This document shows positions 9,680 through 18,447 of a stretch of 64,000 nucleotides of DNA, in pieces. The notes under the pieces are model-generated. The model saw nothing but the letters and a program-made list of their open reading frames with translations, made no database searches and was not told the origin of the DNA. Source of the stretch: Treponema berlinense. GTDB taxonomy: Bacteria; Spirochaetota; Spirochaetia; Treponematales; Treponemataceae. The translations under genes were made by a program, and so were the position numbers. Position 1 is the first letter of the stretch, and each line of letters begins with the position of its first letter. The DNA is taken from the NCBI RefSeq assembly GCF_900167025.1, contig NZ_FUXC01000001.1, positions 310,001 to 374,000 on the forward strand. Reading direction: 5' to 3'.

Positions 9680-10636
9680 TTGGAAAACGAATTTACTATA
9701 GTTCTTTCAGACCCGGAGGTTCTTTCTCAGGTTTGTGGAACGAATGACAGCAATTTAAAGCTCATCGAACAGCATCTTGGAGTCAGCATTTTTACAAAAG
9801 GAAACGAACTTTCAATTGCTGAGTCTTCCGCCGAAATTCAGCAGAAGTTCAAGTTCATAATCGACCGTCTTAGCGATGAAATTTCTGAAAATGGACTTGA
9901 AAACAGTATTTCTGGTTCCGAACTGATTGAATCGGTGCTGAATACTGGAGTTGAAAATTTTGATGCCCAGAAATTTTCAATTTCAATTCCCGGAAGCACG
10001 AGAAAAATTTATCCAAAAACAAAAAATCAGGCAAAACTCATCCAGTCGTTCCGAAAAAATGACATGGTTTTTGCAACAGGTCCTGCAGGAAGCGGAAAAA
10101 CTTTTCTTGCCGTTGCAGAAAGCCTGCGTCTTCTTTTAAGCCATAAAATAAGTTCAATTATCCTTGTGCGTCCGATTGTCGAGGCTGGAGAAAGTCTTGG
10201 TTTTTTGCCGGGCGATATGCAGGACAAGATAAATCCTTATTTAAGGCCTCTTTATGATTCTATGAGCGCCTGTATTCCTTCAGAAATGGTGAAAAAATTT
10301 CAGGAGAATGGTATAATTGAAGTTGCGCCTTTGGCTTATATGCGCGGACGTACCTTGAACAATGCGGCCGTAATTCTTGACGAAGCGCAGAATACGACGT
10401 GTGAACAGATGAAAATGTTCCTTACCCGAACCGGAGAGAATTCAAAAGTGTTTATAACGGGAGATGTTACCCAAATAGATCTTCCGAAAAGAATTTCATC
10501 TGGTCTGGTCCAGGCTCTTGAAATTCTAAAAAATATAGAAGAGATAAGCATGGTTGAACTTGACGGCGAAGATGTCGTTCGTTCACCGCTTGTTAAAAAA
10601 ATTGTACAGGCTTATGAAAATGACAAAAGCGAATAA
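9680..10636 (+). CDS. phoH: PhoH-like ATPase
   Basis: Cytoplasmic P-loop ATPase of the PhoH/YbeZ family, functionally linked to RNA metabolism and YbeY. Walker A GPAGSGKT is near residues 134-141, Walker B VILDEAQNTT near 233, and the downstream ITGDVTQIDLP is typical; 318 residues is normal. The apparent start is TTG at 9680; AGGTGAT lies 12 nt upstream, a rather long spacing. It heads the phoH / 7TM-HD / ybeY / corC-like set, a conserved bacterial order, and overlaps the next gene. Confidence 0.92.
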   Translation: MENEFTIVLSDPEVLSQVCGTNDSNLKLIEQHLGVSIFTKGNELSIAESSAEIQQKFKFIIDRLSDEISENGLENSISGSELIESVLNTGVENFDAQKFSISIPGSTRKIYPKTKNQAKLIQSFRKNDMVFATGPAGSGKTFLAVAESLRLLLSHKISSIILVRPIVEAGESLGFLPGDMQDKINPYLRPLYDSMSACIPSEMVKKFQENGIIEVAPLAYMRGRTLNNAAVILDEAQNTTCEQMKMFLTRTGENSKVFITGDVTQIDLPKRISSGLVQALEILKNIEEISMVELDGEDVVRSPLVKKIVQAYENDKSE

Positions 10637-12326
10637 CGGAAAAAATTCTTTTTTTTATGATTTATTTCATTCTGCACTCGAATATGTAAAGAAAAATTGG
10701 GCGATTCTGCTTGTTTTTTCAATTACATTTTTGGCTTCTGCCGTAATTGTTTATTTTGACGCAAGCACGCGGCAGACTATTGCTTCTTTTTCGATTGATG
10801 AGTATGAACCGGGAATGGTTGCCGACAAGACAATCATTGCTACAACTAATCTTGCGGCCGATGAGCAGTTTCCGATTGCGGTCGAAGAAGGCGAAAAAGT
10901 AATAAGAAAAGGTTTTCCAATTGCGGAAGAGGATTATTTAAAACTGCGAAAGATGGCGGCATCTCCGTCCTACATCGATTACAGGGTTTTTGCGGACAAT
11001 ATTCTGTTCCTTATGCTGGTTTCTGCAATGGCATTTTTGCTTTTTTCTCCTGTCTGCCTTGGACGCAAGGTTGAGCTTAAAGAAATTATTCTTGCATCCT
11101 TGCTTTTTGTAGTTGTTTTTGGAGTTGCCTGTTTTGGCGACAAGGCTCCGCTTTTTCAGGGAATTTACAATCTTCCTGTAATTATTCCTTCTGGATTGTG
11201 CGTTGCTTTGATTACGATTCTTTTTGGACAGATTTTTGGACTTTATTTTTCGATATTGATTTCTTTTGGAGTGCTCTGTGCCTGCAATTTTGAATTGATT
11301 CCATTTTTGTATACACTTGCCTCTTCTTTTACAATCGTAAAAATTCTCCGTACGATCGAAAACAGAATTGACATGATTTTTTCTTCGATTGGTGTGGCGC
11401 TTCTGAACGTAATTTATATATGCGTTTTAAAAGTTATCTTTAATGATAATTTTTCTGACTGCGTATTCCCGCTTGCAGGAGTTGCATTTAACGGTTTTAT
11501 TTCTGGTATACTTGCGCTTGGTCTTCTTACACCGCTTGAAGTTGTGATGAATACGGCTTCGGTTTTCAGGCTCATGGATTTGAGCGATCAGAATTCTCCG
11601 GTTTTGAGAAAACTTTTGCTTACAGCCAGCGGAACTTATCAGCATAGCATAATGGTAAGCCAGCTTGCGGAAAGCGCCTGCAAGGAAATCGGAGCAAATT
11701 CGCTTTTGGCGAGAGTTGCGGCCCTTTACCACGACATTGGAAAAATGGAACATCCCGAATATTTTACGGAAAATAACATTGATTCAGAAAACAAACATAC
11801 GGACTTAAACCCGTCGCTTTCGGTTTCGATTATAAAAAGCCATTTGCGCCAGAGCGTTGAAAAGGCTCATCAAATGCATCTTCCTGCCCAGATTGTAAAT
11901 ATTATTGCAGAACACCATGGAAATTCTGTAATTTCGTATTTTTTCAACAAGGCAAAAGAAAAGAATCCGAACGCAAACGAGGCGGATTTCCGTTATGACG
12001 GAAGACTTCCTTCCACAAAAGAAAGCGCTGTAGTCATGCTTGCCGATGTTGTTGAAGCGGCCTGCAAGTCTTTGGAAAAACCGACAGCCCAGCGTCTTGA
12101 AAAATTCATTCAGCAGTTAATTGAAGCAAAAATAGCTGCAAAACAGCTGGACGACTGCGCTCTTACTTATGGCGAAATGACAAAAATAAAAAACACTTTC
12201 GTTTCGATTCTTGCGGCATATTATCACGGTCGCATAAAGTATCAAAATCAGGATTCAACTGATTCTTCTGCTTCCGAAAAAACGGTTTCTGAAAAAAATA
12301 ATTCTGAGGGTGAAAAAAATGAATAG
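10614..12326 (+). CDS. Membrane HD-domain phosphohydrolase (PgpH-like, 7TM-HD)
   Basis: About 570 residues. A short N-terminus and one membrane segment lead to an extracytoplasmic part of roughly 80 residues, then a bundle of hydrophobic helices (about residues 110-300), then a cytoplasmic HD domain with the pattern H..MV.....A....G.N..LARV.ALYHDIGK. Family members such as PgpH hydrolyse c-di-AMP. The extracellular domain is much shorter than in Firmicute PgpH. ATGs at 10614 and 10620 are both possible; AGG at 10608-10610 favours the second. It overlaps phoH and ybeY, which implies translational coupling. The nucleotide substrate is inferred from the family. Confidence 0.8.
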   Translation: MKMTKANNGKNSFFYDLFHSALEYVKKNWAILLVFSITFLASAVIVYFDASTRQTIASFSIDEYEPGMVADKTIIATTNLAADEQFPIAVEEGEKVIRKGFPIAEEDYLKLRKMAASPSYIDYRVFADNILFLMLVSAMAFLLFSPVCLGRKVELKEIILASLLFVVVFGVACFGDKAPLFQGIYNLPVIIPSGLCVALITILFGQIFGLYFSILISFGVLCACNFELIPFLYTLASSFTIVKILRTIENRIDMIFSSIGVALLNVIYICVLKVIFNDNFSDCVFPLAGVAFNGFISGILALGLLTPLEVVMNTASVFRLMDLSDQNSPVLRKLLLTASGTYQHSIMVSQLAESACKEIGANSLLARVAALYHDIGKMEHPEYFTENNIDSENKHTDLNPSLSVSIIKSHLRQSVEKAHQMHLPAQIVNIIAEHHGNSVISYFFNKAKEKNPNANEADFRYDGRLPSTKESAVVMLADVVEAACKSLEKPTAQRLEKFIQQLIEAKIAAKQLDDCALTYGEMTKIKNTFVSILAAYYHGRIKYQNQDSTDSSASEKTVSEKNNSEGEKNE

Positions 12327-12795
12327 GGTTCTTGTCTCTATGCAGGACGGACTTAGCGAGCCTGCCTGGTTTGGAAAAATTGGAGAATATGAACAGGAAG
12401 TTTTAAAAAGACTTGGCTTTGACGGTCAGGAACTTTCAATTTTATTTTGCAACGATGAATTTATTCAGGAATTGAATAAAAATTACCGCGAAATCGATGC
12501 TCCAACCGACATTCTTTCCTTTGAAAATGGTGAAGAATATACTGACGAAGACGGAAGCAAGTGGTTTAGTGCGGGCGACATTATAATTTCGCTTGATACA
12601 TTGCCAAAAAATGCAGAATATTTTAAGGTTACACAGAATGAAGAATTAAAAAGGCTTTTGATTCACGGAACCTTGCATTTAAATGGAATGGATCACGGAG
12701 AAGAGCATGTAGGCGAGGGCCTTGAAATAAAAAGTCCGATGCTGAAAAAACAGGAAGAAGTGTTAAAAGCTTTTTCTGATGTCGAGCTTATTTAA
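12319..12795 (+). CDS. ybeY: Endoribonuclease YbeY
   Basis: Zinc-dependent RNase involved in 16S rRNA 3'-end maturation and ribosome quality control. The signature HGTLHLNGMDH, with its three metal-binding histidines, is present near residues 112-122 of about 158. I chose the ATG at 12319 because GAGGG lies 8 nt upstream; an in-frame GTG at 12310 sits on that purine tract. It overlaps the preceding HD-domain gene by 8 bp. Confidence 0.93.
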   Translation: MNRVLVSMQDGLSEPAWFGKIGEYEQEVLKRLGFDGQELSILFCNDEFIQELNKNYREIDAPTDILSFENGEEYTDEDGSKWFSAGDIIISLDTLPKNAEYFKVTQNEELKRLLIHGTLHLNGMDHGEEHVGEGLEIKSPMLKKQEEVLKAFSDVELI

Positions 12796-12803
12796 GCATT
12801 TAC

Positions 12804-12839
12804 AGCGCGTCTTAAAAGTTAAAAATTTCAGGACGCGCT
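12804..12839 (+). promoter_or_regulatory. Hairpin between ybeY and the corC-like gene
   Basis: A perfect 8-bp inverted repeat, AGCGCGTC (12804-12811) and GACGCGCT (12832-12839), with a 20-nt AT-rich loop. No U-tract follows on either strand, so it is not a standard terminator. It may be an mRNA processing or stabilising structure inside the operon. Confidence 0.4.
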
Positions 12840-12859
12840 AAAAAATAAAAAGGGATTTT

Positions 12860-13684
12860 ATGAGTATTTTTGGTTTAGGAAAGAAAAAAGACGACGGTTC
12901 AAATTCAAATTTTTCCGGAAAAAACGGCAATGAACCGTCCGAAAGTCAGGACAATTTAAGTTTAATCGAAGAAAAAAAAGATATGATCAAAGGAATCGAG
13001 GATTTGTCAGAAACGTCTGTAAAGGAAGTTATGATTCCCCGGATTGATGTCGACTTTCTTTCGATTGATACTCCTCAGGAAGAGCTTCTTGCAAAAATTG
13101 CAGAAAGCGGACATTCGCGTTTTCCTGTTTATTCGGAATCAATCGACAATGTGCTAGGAATTCTCTATGTAAAGGATTTGCTTGCCGTAATTTCTAAAAA
13201 TCAGGAAATTGACCTTGAAAAACTGCTTAGAAAAGCATATTTTGTTCCAGAATCAAAAAAAATCGACGGACTTTTGCGCGAGTTTAAGAGACGCCATATT
13301 CATATTGCAATTGCCGTTGACGAATACGGCGGTGTGAGCGGTGTTGTCTGCATGGAAGACATTATCGAGGAAATCGTCGGCGACATTCAGGACGAATTTG
13401 ACAACGAAAGGGAAGATATTCTTGCAATCGGAAATCAAATCTGGCTTTGCGATGCAAGGGTCAATCTCGAGGATTTGAACGAAAATATAAAATCAAATTT
13501 TCCGACGGAAGATTTTGATACTCTCGGCGGTTTTGTCCTCGATCTTTTTGGAAGAATTCCTGTTAAATACGAAAAAATCAACTGGGGCGGATTTGAATTC
13601 ATCGTTCAGGATATGGAAGGTCACCGCGTAAATCTTATAAAAGTTATAAAAAAAGCAGAATCAGAAGAACCGAAAAAAGACTAA
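12860..13684 (+). CDS. CBS-pair protein of the CorC/TlyC family
   Basis: Cytoplasmic protein of 274 residues with two CBS domains (about 60-175, including MIPRIDVDFLS and DEYGGVSGVVCMEDIIEEIVG) and a C-terminal CorC/HlyC transporter-associated domain (about 195-265, GGFVLDLFGRIP). Relatives (YbeX/CorC) sit beside ybeY and affect magnesium efflux and ribosome or RNA metabolism; spirochaete relatives were called TlyC haemolysins, but a haemolytic role is not supported by this sequence. AGGG lies just upstream of the ATG. Confidence 0.85.
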   Translation: MSIFGLGKKKDDGSNSNFSGKNGNEPSESQDNLSLIEEKKDMIKGIEDLSETSVKEVMIPRIDVDFLSIDTPQEELLAKIAESGHSRFPVYSESIDNVLGILYVKDLLAVISKNQEIDLEKLLRKAYFVPESKKIDGLLREFKRRHIHIAIAVDEYGGVSGVVCMEDIIEEIVGDIQDEFDNEREDILAIGNQIWLCDARVNLEDLNENIKSNFPTEDFDTLGGFVLDLFGRIPVKYEKINWGGFEFIVQDMEGHRVNLIKVIKKAESEEPKKD

Positions 13685-13722
13685 CGTCAAAAACTGTTCA
13701 ATTTTGTTTTGGGTGGGAGAAA

Positions 13723-15819
13723 ATGAAAAAAATTACTTTGCCGATTTTAGTTTTTTTTATTCACTGCGCATTTTTCGTGCAGGCTGAAAATCTTTCTGCC
13801 TTAAAACATTATGAGCGCGGTCAAGAATTTGAGGCGGAAGAAAACTGGTATTCGGCCAGTGAAGAGTTTCAGCTTGTGCTTCAGAAAAATCCTTCTTTTG
13901 GAGAAGCGTGGTTTTTGCTTGCAAAGGCGACTTACGAACTTAACGATTTTGAGCTTTGTCTTAATTATCTGGACAGCGCGCAGAAATTTATAAAAGACCG
14001 CACCGACGTCTTGAATTTGCGGGGAATGTGCCTTATCTCGTTGCACCGTCTGGACGAGGCGCAAAAAATTTTTAAGGAAATTTTGAATAAGTATCCGAAC
14101 AATGTTGAATCGCGTTTTGGGCTTGCAGAAATTGAGCTTTACAACGGAAGTTTTGATTCTGCCAGAAATTTTTATCTTGATGCGCTAAAGCGTCAAAAAA
14201 CGAACAGAAAAGCCCTTCTTTCGCTTGCGCTGCTTGCCGCGGAAACTGGAAAAGATGAACTTTCTGAAAATTATATTCAACAGGCTCTAAAAAGCCATCC
14301 ATCGGAAAGTGAAGTCTATTATTTTGCAGCGTACTTAAAGGCAAGGAAAGGCGACTTTGCTGAAGCCGAAAAAAAAGCGCGTTCCGCTCTTCAGCTGAAG
14401 ACTGATTTTTATCAGGCTTACATACTTCTTTCTTCGATTCTTTATGAACAAAAAAAATATGATGAAGTTATAGACATTTGCGATTATCTTATCGACAAAG
14501 ACCGGAATACAATTACTGCCTGGTATTTGAAAGGACTTTCGCTTTCCCGCCAGCAAAATTTTGATTCCGCGCTTGAGATTTTGTCGACGGCACTTGCGAT
14601 TGAGCCTGAAGATGAAATTCTGCGAAGTGCGCTTGAGCTTCTTGTTGATAAAAATTTACCGCTTGAGGATTCAAGGCGTTCAGCATGGGCGCAGTTTCAT
14701 ATTTTAAAGGCGAGGGAATATGCAAAATTCTTCAAAGGCGAGCAGGCAAGGTACGAATATCAGCGCGCATTAAAAATTGATCCGAACAACATAATTGCCA
14801 GAAGCGAATTTGCCGCAGAAATTTACAAGCTCGGTCAAAATGAGCTTTATCTGGAGCAGCTTTCGTTTATAAAAAACAATGAAAAAGTTGACGAAAAAAC
14901 TCTTTCGGACGAAGAAAAATATACTTACACAAAAACAAACGACACCATAGAAGCTCTTTCTTCGCTTATGAAATATTCTCTGAGCGCCAAATGGAATGTT
15001 GAGCCGTTCTATCTTGATAAAACCAGATGGAATATCGGGCTTTATTATACAAAACAAAATGCGGCTCTTTTGCATCCAGATTCCCAGGAAATTGCCGCAG
15101 AAATGGCAAGTGAAAGTTTTAACGGAATCGCAGTAACTTCGGTCAATGTTGAAAAAAATCCTGTCGCGAACTTTGGAGAGGCTTTTTTGAAGGCAAGAAA
15201 AAATTCTCAGGATTATTTTATTTTGATGAATTTTGAAGAAACTGAACGAGAGGTAAGTCTTGATGCGGCCGTTTACAATGGCAGGAACGGAATAAAAATA
15301 AGCGAATTTAATTTATTTAGGACCGGAAATGACAGGTTTTCGTCGATTATCCGCTCTTTTAGAAGAAATGTCTTGAATTTGCTTCCGTCGCGTGGAAAAA
15401 TTCTTGCAAGAAGCGGAAATGAAATTCTCATTGACATGGGAAAAAACGAAGGAATTGAGAAAGGAACTGTTTTGGACGTAGTAAAAAAAGGAAATATCCG
15501 TACCTGCGATTCAAAACCGGGAGTAAGTTTTGATGATAAATTTGCTCTTGGGCAGATTGAAATAGAAAAAAGCGATGAAGAAATTTCTCAGGGAGTTTTA
15601 ACTCAAAAAAGTTTTTATGACCGGGTGAATATTGGCGATGAAGTTTTGGTAAAAAAATTTCCTGAAAAAAAAGGAAATTCCCAGTCTGTAACTTCGGGTG
15701 TAAATCCTTCTGCGGATGAAAGCGGAAATCCATATTCAAGGACGGAAAAACTTACTGCGGAAGAACTTGGTCTTGTAAAAACTCCGGCGTTTTTGGATTT
15801 AATAAGAAAAATTTACTAG
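13723..15819 (+). CDS. Exported TPR-repeat protein
   Basis: About 698 residues with a cleavable signal peptide ending near FFVQA-EN. A long series of tetratricopeptide repeats covers roughly residues 25-370 (repeated patterns such as AWFLLAKATYEL and AYILLSSILYEQ). The C-terminal part has an ARSGNEILIDMGKNEGIEKG segment resembling domains found at the end of FlgT-like and envelope proteins. It probably works in the periplasm as a protein-interaction scaffold. GGGTGGGAG precedes the ATG. It lies after the corC-like gene with a 38-bp gap. No specific function was recognised. Confidence 0.7.
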   Translation: MKKITLPILVFFIHCAFFVQAENLSALKHYERGQEFEAEENWYSASEEFQLVLQKNPSFGEAWFLLAKATYELNDFELCLNYLDSAQKFIKDRTDVLNLRGMCLISLHRLDEAQKIFKEILNKYPNNVESRFGLAEIELYNGSFDSARNFYLDALKRQKTNRKALLSLALLAAETGKDELSENYIQQALKSHPSESEVYYFAAYLKARKGDFAEAEKKARSALQLKTDFYQAYILLSSILYEQKKYDEVIDICDYLIDKDRNTITAWYLKGLSLSRQQNFDSALEILSTALAIEPEDEILRSALELLVDKNLPLEDSRRSAWAQFHILKAREYAKFFKGEQARYEYQRALKIDPNNIIARSEFAAEIYKLGQNELYLEQLSFIKNNEKVDEKTLSDEEKYTYTKTNDTIEALSSLMKYSLSAKWNVEPFYLDKTRWNIGLYYTKQNAALLHPDSQEIAAEMASESFNGIAVTSVNVEKNPVANFGEAFLKARKNSQDYFILMNFEETEREVSLDAAVYNGRNGIKISEFNLFRTGNDRFSSIIRSFRRNVLNLLPSRGKILARSGNEILIDMGKNEGIEKGTVLDVVKKGNIRTCDSKPGVSFDDKFALGQIEIEKSDEEISQGVLTQKSFYDRVNIGDEVLVKKFPEKKGNSQSVTSGVNPSADESGNPYSRTEKLTAEELGLVKTPAFLDLIRKIY

Positions 15820-15836
15820 CCAGAAAATGTGGCAGG

Positions 15837-15937
15837 GGGTGTAGAGGCGCCTTTGGCGTTGCCTGCTGCTTCTTGCAGCAGGCAATGGAGCGCGAGGACG
15901 CGGAACCTCGGAACACCCGGTTTTTGCTGTGCAAAAA
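15837..15937 (+). other. GC-rich multi-hairpin intergenic element B
   Basis: GGGTGT (15837-15842) can pair with ACACCC (15913-15918) around two inner hairpins: CGCC/GGCG (15848-15858) and a perfect 9-bp GCCTGCTGC/GCAGCAGGC (15861-15869 with 15875-15883). Next comes a TTTTTGC/GCAAAAA hairpin (15921-15937). It is far richer in GC than the surrounding DNA. It could be an intergenic dispersed repeat, a terminator for the TPR gene or a small RNA. Confidence 0.4.
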
Positions 15938-15964
15938 GCCACCCGAATCTTAAAAAATTCCCAT

Positions 15965-15993
15965 TTGTATAATCTGTAAAAATTTACTATACT
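15965..15993 (+). promoter_or_regulatory. metG promoter, apparently leaderless
   Basis: TTGTAT (15965-15970), an exact 17-nt spacer and TATACT (15988-15993). The ATG at 16002 begins 8 nt after the -10 box, where transcription itself should start. No Shine-Dalgarno is present between them. Confidence 0.6.
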
Positions 15994-16001
15994 TTTTATC
16001 T

Positions 16002-18338
16002 ATGAAAAATATTAAAACAACAAAAAGACTTATCACTTCGGCTTTGCCTTATGTAAACAATATTCCTCATCTCGGAAACCTTATCCAGATGCTTTCTGCT
16101 GACGTTTTTGCACGTTTTTGCCGTTCACGCGGTTACGAAACGATGTATGTTTGCGGAACTGACGAATACGGAACTGCAACTGAAACAAAAGCCCTGCAGG
16201 ACAAAAAAACTCCACGCGAGCTTTGCGACTATTATTACGAGATCCACAAGGATATTTACAACTGGTTCAACATTGCCTTTGACAAATTCGGCCGCACTTC
16301 TAACGAGGAATGTACCGAAATAACCCAGTCGATTTTTAATGATTTGGATAAAAACGGCTTTATAAAAGAGCATACAAGCCAGCAGCTTTTTTGTCCAAAA
16401 TGCAATATGTTCCTTGCTGACCGCTATGTTGACGGAACTTGTCCAAAATGCGGTGCTGACGATGCACGCGGAGATCAGTGCGACACTTGCGGAACTCTGC
16501 TTGATCCGACACAGCTAATTGCTCCACGCTGCCACACTTGCGGTTCAACTCCAGAAGTGCGCGAAACAAAACATCTTTACATTGACCTTCCTTCGATTGC
16601 GCCGAAACTTGAAGAATGGATGAAAGAGACCAGCGAAAAAGGAAAATGGGCTGCAAATGCCATTCAGATGACAAAAGCCTGGATTCGCGACGGTTTGAAC
16701 GAAAGGGCGATTACACGCGACTTAAAATGGGGAATTCCTGTTCCAAAGGCCGGCTACGAAAACAAGGTTTTTTATGTTTGGTTTAACGCTCCTATCGGCT
16801 ATATGTCGATTACAAAACAGCTTGAGGATGAGTTGAAGTCGTCCGGGAAAAAATCTTTTGACTGGAAAAAATGGTGGCTGCCGTCAGAGGCTGAAGAAAA
16901 ATTTAGCGAAAAGGATGCGAATATCGAACTTTTCCAGTTTATTGGAAAGGACAATATTCCGTTCCATACTGTTGTTTTCCCTTGTTCGGAGATTGGAACT
17001 GGAAAAGATTACACAAAGCTTTATCACATGTCCTCAACCGAATTTTTGAATTATGAAAGCGGAAAGTTCTCAAAATCTAAGGGAACTGGTGTTTTTGGTT
17101 CAGATGCAAAAGAATCTGGAATTCCGAGCGACGGATGGAGATTCTATATTTACTACAACCGCCCGGAAAATCAGGACTATCAGTTTACATGGAAAGACTT
17201 TCAGGAAAAATACAACAAGGAACTGATTGGAAACCTTGGAAATCTTGTAAACAGAACGCTTTTGTTCATCAATAAAAACTACGGTGGAAAAATTCCGGAA
17301 GGAAAAAAAGACGAGGCTTTGTGGGCTCAGATTGAAGAAAAGGAAAAGAAAGCGACAGAACTCCTTGAATGGGCAGAAATAAAGGATGCTCTCCACACGA
17401 TTATGGAGATTTCTGATATTGCAAACAAGGCTTTTCAGGCTGCTGAACCTTGGAAGACAATCAAGACAGACAAGGCTGTTTCGGACAACATTCTTTATAA
17501 CCTTGCATACGTAATCAAAGACCTTATGATTCTTCTTGAGCCGTATCTTCCAACTTATACTCAGATTGTTGCAGGCTATCTCGGAAAAAAAATTTATTCT
17601 TCGACATTTGCAGAGCCTGGTGACGAAACTGCATTAAAATGGGAAGATTTGGGTAAACTTGAAGGACTTGATTCGATTTCTGAAACTTCTGTTTACTTTA
17701 CGCCTCTCGACAACAAGAGCGTTGATGCTTTCCGCGCGAAATTTGCAGGAAAACAGGACGAAAAACCTGCCGCAAAAAAAGAGAACAAGAAAAAGGCAAA
17801 GAAAGAAGAGCCTAAACCGGCTCTCTCTGCTGAAGAGCAGATTGAATTTTTCAACAAAAATATTGAGCTTCGCGTGGCAAAAATCATCGATGTAAAGCCG
17901 AATCCTGAAGGTGAAAAACTTTACATTGAAACATTGGACGACGGCAGCGGAACTCCGCGCACAATCCAGTCTGGACTTAGAATGTACCTTAAAGAGAGCG
18001 ATTTGCTTGGAAAAAATGTCGTAATTGCGGCAAACCTTGCTCCGAGAAAAATGCGCGGTGTTGAAAGCTATGGAATGCTTTTGGCAGGAGACTACAAGGA
18101 CAAAGACGGAAAAGACTGCGTGGAAGTTTTGGACGTTTCCTGGGCTGAGCCTGGAACAAAGGTCGTTCTTGAGGGTGCTGACGAGAATGCGGCAAAAAAA
18201 GCCGAAATTACAGGCGACGAGTTTTTCAGTGTTGCAATCAATGCTGTAAACGGTTCTGTAGAAATCGCTGGAAAAAAACTTCTTGCGCTCGGAAAAGAAA
18301 TCAAGACCGTAAACGCTGTTAATTCAGAAATTGGCTAA
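16002..18338 (+). CDS. metG: Methionyl-tRNA synthetase
   Basis: Class I synthetase that charges tRNA-Met. HLGN, the HIGH-type motif, is at residues 23-26, and KFSKS, a normal MetRS variant of KMSKS, at 355-359. A zinc knuckle with four CxxC-type pairs lies near 125-180. From about residue 616 there is a C-terminal EMAP/CsaA-type tRNA-binding domain (RVAKIIDVKPNPEGEKLY), linked by a Lys/Glu/Ala-rich hinge near 585-605. At 778 residues it is a full dimer-type MetRS plus about 40 extra C-terminal residues. No ribosome site precedes the ATG; see the promoter entry. Confidence 0.97.
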   Translation: MKNIKTTKRLITSALPYVNNIPHLGNLIQMLSADVFARFCRSRGYETMYVCGTDEYGTATETKALQDKKTPRELCDYYYEIHKDIYNWFNIAFDKFGRTSNEECTEITQSIFNDLDKNGFIKEHTSQQLFCPKCNMFLADRYVDGTCPKCGADDARGDQCDTCGTLLDPTQLIAPRCHTCGSTPEVRETKHLYIDLPSIAPKLEEWMKETSEKGKWAANAIQMTKAWIRDGLNERAITRDLKWGIPVPKAGYENKVFYVWFNAPIGYMSITKQLEDELKSSGKKSFDWKKWWLPSEAEEKFSEKDANIELFQFIGKDNIPFHTVVFPCSEIGTGKDYTKLYHMSSTEFLNYESGKFSKSKGTGVFGSDAKESGIPSDGWRFYIYYNRPENQDYQFTWKDFQEKYNKELIGNLGNLVNRTLLFINKNYGGKIPEGKKDEALWAQIEEKEKKATELLEWAEIKDALHTIMEISDIANKAFQAAEPWKTIKTDKAVSDNILYNLAYVIKDLMILLEPYLPTYTQIVAGYLGKKIYSSTFAEPGDETALKWEDLGKLEGLDSISETSVYFTPLDNKSVDAFRAKFAGKQDEKPAAKKENKKKAKKEEPKPALSAEEQIEFFNKNIELRVAKIIDVKPNPEGEKLYIETLDDGSGTPRTIQSGLRMYLKESDLLGKNVVIAANLAPRKMRGVESYGMLLAGDYKDKDGKDCVEVLDVSWAEPGTKVVLEGADENAAKKAEITGDEFFSVAINAVNGSVEIAGKKLLALGKEIKTVNAVNSEIG

Positions 18339-18355
18339 AATTAAAAAAAATATTT

Positions 18356-18428
18356 AAGAGCCGGGAAAACTTAGTTGCGTAAAATAAAGTGCGCTGCTTG
18401 AGGAAGTAACGGCTCTTTATTTTTTTTG
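18356..18428 (+). terminator. Rho-independent terminator after metG
   Basis: AAGAGCCG (18356-18363) pairs with CGGCTCTT (18410-18417), followed by TA and a long T-run. The 46-nt loop is unusually long, so it may hold further structure or be the end of a small RNA. Confidence 0.6.
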
Positions 18429-18447
18429 AAAAAGTATTTGAAAGAAT

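Noticed and set aside
15820-16001. tRNA or other known RNA gene in the GC-rich gap
   Set aside because: No cloverleaf, T-loop GTTCGA box or CCA end could be found; only non-tRNA hairpins are present.
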